A DNA stretch of 64,000 nucleotides from Membranipora membranacea. Its lineage: Eukaryota; Bryozoa; Gymnolaemata; Cheilostomatida; Membraniporidae. Below, in pieces: positions 56,626 through 64,000 of the stretch (position 1 is the first letter of the stretch; every line of letters starts with the position of its first letter). The position numbers and the translations under genes are program-made. The notes under the pieces are model-generated. The model saw nothing but the letters and a program-made list of their open reading frames with translations. It made no database searches and had not been told where the DNA came from. Location of the stretch: contig OU612069.1 of NCBI GenBank assembly GCA_914767715.1, positions 5,766,001 through 5,830,000 of the forward strand, written 5' to 3'.

Positions 56626-58380
56626 GACAAAACACTAGGGTCTAGAAGTTTTGAAATATTTTTAATATATACAACACAACGCAGTGGAATTGCTGTGTGT
56701 GCCCCTGAGCGAAGTAATGTGGTTGAGATACAATGCTTGGATGCTGCTTGAATTTGCTACTCTGTGAAAGGAAAGGAAAGCCCAAAGGTTAGACGGGAGA
56801 TGGTAGTTGATGAGGTGCGCAAGATGGAAGAGGAGCGCCGCCAGACACAAGCTGTAGGCCAAGCCCAACAAGGCAGGTGGACTTGTTGGGAGTCTGTTGA
56901 GCAGCGTCAGCTCAAATGGACAGAATTGTGGTCGATGGAGCCACAAAGGATCAGCTTTCTGGTTGGTGCAGCTTATGATCAACTACCGACCCCGGCAAAC
57001 CTGGAACGCTGGAATTTGACCGAGAACTCGAAATGCGCCGAGTGCTCGGCTAAGGGCACACTTCGACATATACTGTCGAATTGCCAACAGAGCCTGGGAA
57101 GATACACGTATAGGCATAATCAAGTCCTGAAAGTGTTGTGTAAATATGTCACGGAGAAGTGTGAATATGCTAATGCTGGTGGTGAAGCGCGTGAAAAGAT
57201 TTTGTGCAAAAAGGGATTGATGAACAGCGGAGAATGGCAGGTGAGATGCGACCTCACAGAGCAGCTCAGCATGCCACAGCATATTGTGATCACGAACCAA
57301 AGACCAGACTTAATTGTTTGGTCTGACAAAGAAAAAGCACTAATACTGATGGAATTGACGGTGCCTTGGGAAGAAAATCTCTCATATGCGCATGAGAGAA
57401 AACTGACAAGATACGAAGATCTGGTCACACAATGCCAAGACAAAGGTTGGAATTGCGAATTATTCGCAGTGGAAGTTGGCTGCCGTGGATTCATGGCTAG
57501 ATCAGCTACCAAATTTCTGACCAGAGTTGGGCTTTCAGGAAGAGCACTCAAACAAGCCACAAAAAGCATAGTACATGAGGCAGAAAGCGCATCTGCATGG
57601 ATATGGCAACAGCACTGTGTGAAGACAAAAGCTAAGTACTCCTTTTACTTGTAAGCTGGGGTTTAACACACTCACTTTGTTTTGTGGAGTTGGCCAGCAT
57701 TTAGTTCCTTTGTATATAATCCTTGTAAGGATTAGAATGAGGGGATTAAGTGATGATAAGCAAATTGCTTGGGGTAGAAGGCTAAGCAAGATTATGCCTT
57801 TAATACTCAAATTAAAGTAGTTTAATCTCTGCAGAGTGAAAATCAAAGTGAGTCTGAGTTAGATCTAAGGTTTTACAAACATAGGATTAAAAGCTTGGCC
57901 CTCGCATAAAAGGCAGGCAGAGCGAGACAGGAAATCACAGTCAGCCCACTGGCTGTAGCGCAAACAAGTCATCTCTCTGACTTGCGTATGAGTTGTACTA
58001 TGCTCAATGTGGTGAATTCGAGTAGTGAACGAGTGGCACGAGGGGCGGGTGCCTTGACGATAGCGACTTTGCGCCGATGAGTTGATGGAAAGCAAACCTC
58101 CCTGCACTGGTTTGGCTTAGAGTATAAGCATGAGAGTTATGGGGCGAACATTGTTGCACTGAAACAATGAAGAGTTGGCAGCCTCCCTGGTTGCGCAACA
58201 GCGTAAACACACCAATTATGTCAAACCACCGAAACTGACAAAATGCACTGAGGGATCGATGAGATTGATTGAGATGCTCAGCAACACACAGGGGTGGCTT
58301 CATGCTGCTGGGGCCGGCCATGAGGAGGCTGTACTAGAGAAGGCCTCGAAACAGCGTTTGACTCATGGTTTCTAGCTGAA
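56626..58380 (+). mobile_element. 5'-truncated LINE with restriction-like endonuclease
   Basis: Homology between R1 and R2 ends at 56625, where this insert begins. It holds one long frame (56764-57654) and a 3' tail without recognisable genes, up to about 58380. The frame at 58175-58375 may be a separate remnant. Confidence 0.6.
56764..57654 (+). CDS. C-terminal part of LINE ORF: CCHC finger and restriction-like endonuclease
   Basis: Encodes 296 residues. Order: a basic, Gln-rich helix (WESVEQRQLKWTELWSMEP), a CAECSAKGTLRHILSNC zinc motif (C-x2-C-x7-H-x4-C), then RPDLIVWSDKEKALILMELTVPWEENL, the PD...E core of restriction-like endonucleases, RYEDLVTQCQDKGWNCELFAVEVGCRGF and a C-terminal helix. 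Finger followed by this nuclease is how R2/NeSL-type LINEs end. The nuclease nicks target DNA to prime reverse transcription. The reverse transcriptase itself is missing upstream, so this is a 5'-truncated copy although the frame is clean. Confidence 0.75.
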   Translation: MKGKESPKVRREMVVDEVRKMEEERRQTQAVGQAQQGRWTCWESVEQRQLKWTELWSMEPQRISFLVGAAYDQLPTPANLERWNLTENSKCAECSAKGTLRHILSNCQQSLGRYTYRHNQVLKVLCKYVTEKCEYANAGGEAREKILCKKGLMNSGEWQVRCDLTEQLSMPQHIVITNQRPDLIVWSDKEKALILMELTVPWEENLSYAHERKLTRYEDLVTQCQDKGWNCELFAVEVGCRGFMARSATKFLTRVGLSGRALKQATKSIVHEAESASAWIWQQHCVKTKAKYSFYL

Positions 58381-58811
58381 GACCTGTGTGTTGTGCAGTG
58401 GTACGCGCACCACTGTATGTTGTATCTGACAGGGATATGCGAGATCTAGTTTCTATTATCAGTGCTATTAGTGTTGCTTGATCATCATTTTGTTATGGTT
58501 TCTGTATCAAATTTAATAATTGTAGAGGGAGATAAAGAGGATACCATATAAGTCACTGAGAAGCAGAAATAAGATCAAGTTGTTGACAAGATGCTGCTGT
58601 TCGTAAAGAAATTTTGAAACTCGAAATCCGATCGATTTGATTCAGTTATTTATGGACGTGAAACCTAAATTGTTGACAGTAAGTAAATGATAATATAATT
58701 GCTTACTACACCTTTCAATGACGTTGCGTTGCCCACAATTGAGTGCCTCACTTCAGCTATATGTAGTGTCCTGTCTAGGTTTATAATTAAGTCTATTGGT
58801 CAAATTGATTA
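58381..58811. other. Short unassigned stretch
   Basis: Nothing recognised between the LINE tail and the first B repeat of the tandem pair. Confidence 0.4.
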
Positions 58812-60336
58812 TGTTACAAAAATTAATAAAAATGTGTTATAATATTTCAATTAAGGTGCAATAACCATGTAATTACCCTAAAATATACAGCCTATATCTC
58901 GCTCATAAAATTGGTCACAGCTTTAGAGTGTCACAATACACAAATTAGTTAATTTACTTCTAAACTTATGCGTGATAATTTGTAATCATTTATTTTAGGG
59001 ACAAAAAATGATGCAGCTAGATGTTTCCTTATCAATTGCACATACAAATCTTCTGCAAATAAGTGTAGGTATACTCTTAATCTTTATCAGTAAGGGATGA
59101 TCTAATGAAGTCATTTGCCGAACAATCAAGTAGGCCTATTGAGATTTCCAATCTCGGAATATTTTTCCATAAAGTAATTGTTATTATTATAATTACCCAA
59201 CTATGGATTTAATTACTTCTTTTTATGAGGATAATACGGAATCTTCAAGTGGGAGATGTGGGATGGAAATCAACAAAAGTATTTTGATATAGAAAAAGAT
59301 AATATTGTGATATGGTATGGAGTATTTTGAGCAATAGTAGGGCTTTCGGTTAGAAGATGTGTCTTTGCCCATTTAAGCCTGCATTACAAGACTAAAATCC
59401 AATTTTTACGGCACAATTGGAGTAATTGAATTAGTTAGAAGATACTTCCTAATTTAGCGATATGTTGGTGTAGACTTGTGAAACAGATAGTGGTGTGAAC
59501 TTGATCAGTGCTGCCAAAAAAATGAGTTTACTATGGTATTCATCGTATATATGTAGCAAATTGATACATATTGAATTTAATTATTTTCAATAACTTGGAC
59601 TATGAGCATGTCTGCTAGCATGTCTGACAAGCAACAAAACCGATAAGGTGGTAACAACAGTAATTGTTTTCTCTTTTTGTTTTTGTAAATACTCTTGAGA
59701 GAGAAACTGCTTTAGTTCATGAAATTAAAAAAGTGTAGCAGCACATCTGGCAGTTCAATGATTCAATGAAAAATCAAAATGTGTTGATACCTATAGTCGG
59801 TGTTGATTTTTATTTTTAAGCACTCTCCAACAGGTAAGTGGCTGACAGGAAACCCGATCGTCAGCCTGTGTCCATGCAGACACAGTTGGGGGGACAACCT
59901 GTACTGGACCAGTATAGACGGAAGGGCAACTTGTTTTATTGGACAGACCAATTTTGCTGAACAGGCATTTGTGGATAGTCAAAACGGAATGCCAAACTTC
60001 TTCAGCTTGATCCGAAGCCTTTACCGACTGGCCCCTAGTGAAATAACACTGTTGCTAGCATGGTGCCTAGTTGACATTATGCTGCGAACAGCTTAAATTA
60101 AGAGATTGTATGTGCCAGCTAAAAATCTTCATCCACAAGAAGAGATGTTAGAGCCCGTGTAAAATTTATACAATTTTGGAGCAGTCCAGTGCTCTAAATA
60201 GTGAGATTGATCTTGTAAGATGACTGTAATGACTAAATACTTTAAAACACCACCTGTATTACCGATCATTATTTCAGTAGACCTAAATAGTCCTAGATGA
60301 GCATGCATGCAATGGCTGGTTCATGTTCTACATGTT
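58812..60336 (+). repeat. Family B repeat, tandem copy a
   Basis: Starts TGTTACAAAAATTAATAAAA, passes AATATACAGCCTATATC, and ends with the B terminus GATGAGCATGCATGCAATG near 60315. The next copy starts again with the same words at 60337. Confidence 0.65.
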
Positions 60337-61145
60337 ACAAAAATTAATAAAAAGTTGTTATCATATTTAAATTGAGGTGCAATAATCTAGTTTTTACCCT
60401 AAAATATACAGCCTATATCTTGCTCATTAAATTGGTCACAGCTTTAGAGTGTCACAACACACAAATTAGTAATATTTACTTCTAAACTTATCCGTGATAA
60501 TTTATAATCATTAAATTGAGGGACAAAATATCATGCTGCTAGATACTTTGTTATCACTCGCACATACAAATCTTCTGCTAAAAAGTGTAGGTATCTTTAC
60601 CAGTATGGGATGATCTAATGACATCATTTGCCGAACAATCAAGTAGGGATATTGAAATATTAAATTTCGGAATATTTTTCCATAATGTCATTGTTATTAT
60701 TATAATTACCTAACTATGGATTTAATTACTTCTTTTAATGAGAATAATACGGAATCTTCAGGTGGAAGATGTGGGATGAAAGTCAACAAAAGTATTTTAA
60801 TATAGAAAAAAATATTATTGCGATATGGTTATTGGAGTATTTTGAGCAATAGTAGGGGTGTCGGTTAGAGGATGTGTCTTTTTCTATTTAAGCCTGCATT
60901 ACATGACTAAAATCCATTTTTTACAGCACAATTGGAGCAATTGAATTTGTAAGAAGAAAATTCCTAATTTAGCGATATGTTGGTGTAGACTTGTGAAACA
61001 GATAGTGGTGTGAACTTGATCAGTGCTGCCAAAAAAAATGAATTTATAATGGCATTCATCATATATATGTAGCAAATTTAATTATTCTCAGTAGCGAGCC
61101 TGTCTGCCAGCATGTCTGACAATCAACAAAACCAATAAATTGGTA
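60337..61145 (+). repeat. Family B repeat, tandem copy b (3' truncated)
   Basis: Repeats 58812-59660 at a spacing of about 1525 bp. It breaks off at TTGGTAACAACTATTACACAGGG, after which R-unit-like sequence (to about 61345) follows. Confidence 0.65.
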
Positions 61146-61345
61146 ACAACTATTACACAGGGTAAATTAGTGCAAAGATTGAATATTCCGCTCCATTTCC
61201 TTTTCGCTCCAATGAATATATTTAAAATAGCCCTAAGAGTGGATAACAAATGCTTAAACATCCTAAAACTAGTTTGACTTATTATTGTCACAAGGCAAAG
61301 GCATATCAATTCTATCATCAAGCGGTACCGTTATTTATACCTTGA
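61146..61345 (+). repeat. Fragment similar to R unit
   Basis: Similar to 55770-55950 (AAAGATTGAATAT..., GATAACAAATGCTTAAACATC, AAGCGGTACCGTTATTTATACC), a piece of the degenerate LINE inside R2. Confidence 0.5.
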
Positions 61346-62269
61346 TCAGTATTCAAATGCATGTAAGTGATGATGTAATAATTCTTTGAAATAAGGTTGT
61401 ATCCCTAACCATGTGGATTCATATTCCTTGGGTGGCTCTGAGGCTGTTATTTGAGATTACTGTAATGTTGTTAGTGTGCACACCTAATTCAACCTATTGA
61501 AGGCGAGAATTTGGATATTATTCAACTTGTGTAGCTTGCTGTCTGGTCATTACCTTTGTGTGTGATACTACCATGGTTATGATGATTGTGTATACATTTT
61601 GGTTTCTTATTTGTACATATTTTTTTATTTACGTGTTCTGCAGCTAGCTGCCTACCAAATCTGTTTCTCGGTTCGTACCCAATTTTGAGAAGCCTAGGTG
61701 ATGTCTGTGAGATATAGAGTTGTTTCTTCCAAAATCTTCCATTCAAGTAAGTTTAAGCAGAGAGCAAGTGTCGTTATTAATGACTTCTTAAATTTTGTGA
61801 CGTTTTTATTACTTGCTTTACTCATTCACTTGAGCTTTTGAGCAGGAAATCTGAGAGTAGCCACATCTTTGCGTCTTGATCTTGAATAGCCTTCACAGCA
61901 CAAGAAGTTCGTAATTCATAATAAATAAGCTATAATCAATAAATTGGCTTGGTTATAAACAGAAGTCAAATTTATCCCTGTTGTCAGGGGAACACCACGG
62001 CCACTGGGATTTAATAAATAAATTGAAAAGCAATCAAGCTATTACAGAATAGGTGCTCAATTAGTCTGTGTCCCAATCTCTTACAACTCAGATGTTTTTG
62101 TCCAGTGACCAGTAATCTATTATAAGTGACACCAAACAATACTTAATAATCTGTCAAGGTATGTAGGCCTATTACGATACAATACAATTCATTCTGTATA
62201 TGTGTGGTACCCCGTCATTACAAAGTGCAATGAAGTTGAAATGTTATGTTTATCAGCTGACATGTCAAC
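61346..62269. other. Non-coding stretch
   Basis: No gene recognised. The minus-strand frame at 61522-61746 has no identifiable domain. Confidence 0.4.
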
Positions 62270-64000
62270 TCTTTGTATACAGAAGCTTTCTGTATTAGCC
62301 GAAGGATTACTGAAAATAAGCGAAGGCTGTCAACAAACCGGCTCTCAAAAATTATTGATCCTACTAATCTGTGACTTTCTCTTGTTCAAAGACTAGAGCT
62401 CGATAGTTGTATCATCACGAGATGCCGCGGTGTTTCATAGATCAATAAATCATTGAAATACAGGCAGCTGAACAGAATGCTATATTGTTGATTTAAGGTG
62501 GATTGTATGATGAGAAGTTTATCCCCGCGTCTTACGAAATTATGCTCATTTTCTACCTCAACTGGTATTTTTCCATTAATCCTATTAAAAGTTGTTTCAT
62601 TTGGCTTCGCGACATATTAAGAGAATGAAAACAGATTTAAAATGGAATCACTGTGTGCCAAGAAATTCACATGTGAAGTTCATTCATGCACAAGTTTACA
62701 CAATCACTTTGCAGTGAACGTACGACTGAAGACTAACTGAGTACTAAAATGTGAGTTTGCTACTTGCAAAAGGGTCAACTGGTACCAAGTTGCACTACAG
62801 CTGTTATCTCTACAAACTCAATAAAAATTTAACTCAACTTGATTTTGTTTCAGGCATGACCTGATATTGGCCGACAACTGTATTGTAAAATGATAAGTTA
62901 TTCTTTATTTTCAGTAATCAGCTCATGCCCGCCAATTTAATTGTTGATTGTTTTATTCCTTTGATAATTTGACAATCAAGTTAATTTATTAATTTGTAAG
63001 GTCTTACATTGTTATCTAGGCTTTGGGGAAGGGGCTCTGCCCAGAACTATGTTGGGGAAGGAGGGGTTGGGGGGGGGGCTTACAGCGCCTCTCTCAAACC
63101 AAGGAGCTTTATCTCTCAAACCCAAGAGTTTATTTGGTGTGACGCTGCGCTGCACAGGATAGTAAACTATGACAGGATCACATCTGAAAGTTGGAAATCC
63201 CCCCTGATTGGGAAGCCCTAACCTGAGCAACCCTGATTATCACAATAAACAACATTTAAATGAATTAGGGAGATATGTTTATAATCTTAGCAATCTTAGA
63301 AGTTGTGCCCATTTCGTATTTTCTTAACAATTAGTCATTGATAGATCATTCAACTGAGGAAATTCTAAGTTGGGTTCCTTGTAGAAAAGGATGTCAAATA
63401 ACTTTATTTTGGTGTACAAACTCTCGTATTTGATAGTAATATGCTACATTTTAATTATTACTAAGTGATAATACACCCTTTGCATCGTACTTTTCAACTT
63501 AATATAACTAGATGGTATTGGAAATCCCAGATTATCTTAATCTTCACCTGAAAGGGATGACGTAATTGGTTTGGCACATCAAGCAAAATCAAGCTGGCTT
63601 ACATTGCCATACAGAACAGTACCAACTTTTCTTGCACCAACAAACAACGGCAAAAGGCTGTGAATATCATCCTGAAACTCTATTGGTTTGATGACTGCTG
63701 GCCAAGTCATACCTAGGGGGTATATCGCTATGTAGGCCTATTGAGATTTTCAATCAAAAAATATTTCTTGCCAAAGATATTTGTTATTATTTTAATTACC
63801 AAATTATGGATTTACTCAGTTGTTCTTATAAATACAGAATTTTCCAGTTGGAGATGTGGAGTGGTTGTCAAGACAAATATTGAAAACGATATTATTGTGC
63901 TATGGTTATTAGAGTAAAGTACAGCTTTCGGTTAGAAAATGTCCCGTTCCCTTATTTAAGTCTGCATGACAAGAATTATAATACCACTTTTAACAGCATT
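62270..64000 (+). repeat. Family B repeat, copy interrupted by an insert, runs off the window
   Basis: 62270-62635 matches 19806-20190 and 63309-64000 matches from about 20190 onward. The 670 bp between (about 62636-63308) are absent from the other copy and so are a later insertion. The insert contains a G-rich patch near 63050-63080 and no convincing ORF. Confidence 0.6.

Noticed and set aside
1-64000. CRISPR arrays, bacterial operons, plasmid or phage genes
   Set aside because: None seen. Spliced genes and animal transposons throughout rule out a prokaryotic source.

Overview
This is animal (metazoan) nuclear DNA. It is AT-rich and gene-poor. Genes are split by many GT-AG introns, and most of the rest is interspersed repeats at different stages of decay. 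Nothing is bacterial: there are no operons or Shine-Dalgarno spacing, and every well-supported ORF is an exon or a transposon ORF. The repeat mix (non-LTR retrotransposons of several clades, a Mutator-like element, a CACTA element, MITEs, a tRNA-derived SINE) together with a Roco GTPase joined to a caspase-like domain suits a marine invertebrate. I cannot name the phylum from sequence alone.

Host gene (minus strand, about 2.1 kb up to at least 6.06 kb, probably on to 55.5 kb). Four well-supported exons encode LRR repeats, a ROC GTPase, a COR domain, a linker and a caspase-like domain (peptidase C14), followed by a poly(A) signal. An in-frame TAA interrupts the caspase part. Two further 141-nt LRR exons in the same phase lie upstream at 17.6-17.8 kb and 55.35-55.5 kb. 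If they belong to the same gene, everything between 6 and 55 kb is intron filled with transposons.

Repeat-filled stretch, 6.7-22.5 kb. In order: a fold-back MITE, a degenerate LINE with a PHD-like ORF1, copies of an AT-rich repeat family (called B here), a LINE ORF1 fragment, a decayed Mutator-like transposase, an LRR-exon-bearing repeat unit (R1), and more B copies, one of them inverted.

Nested insertion, 21.6-56.6 kb. A second copy of the R unit (R2) was split by a LINE. The LINE was then split inside its reverse transcriptase catalytic ADDT codons by a 27.45-kb CACTA/EnSpm-type DNA transposon (25844-53298). The evidence is CACTG...CAGTG ends, terminal inverted repeats of about 260 bp, a 3-bp ACT target duplication, and the LINE reading frame resuming exactly after the element. 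The element carries a 13-exon transposase gene of the Transposase_21/tnp2 family (exons join in phase to 758 codons) and an 8-exon second gene (322 codons) of unknown function. Its introns hold minus-strand LINE fragments and a SINE. The left arm has a few unassigned exon-like ORFs that might be cargo.

Right flank, 54.3-64 kb. The rest of R2 with an LRR exon and a CACTG-ended MITE, the 3' end of a LINE with a restriction-like endonuclease, a tandem pair of B repeats about 1.5 kb apart, and another B copy that runs off the window.
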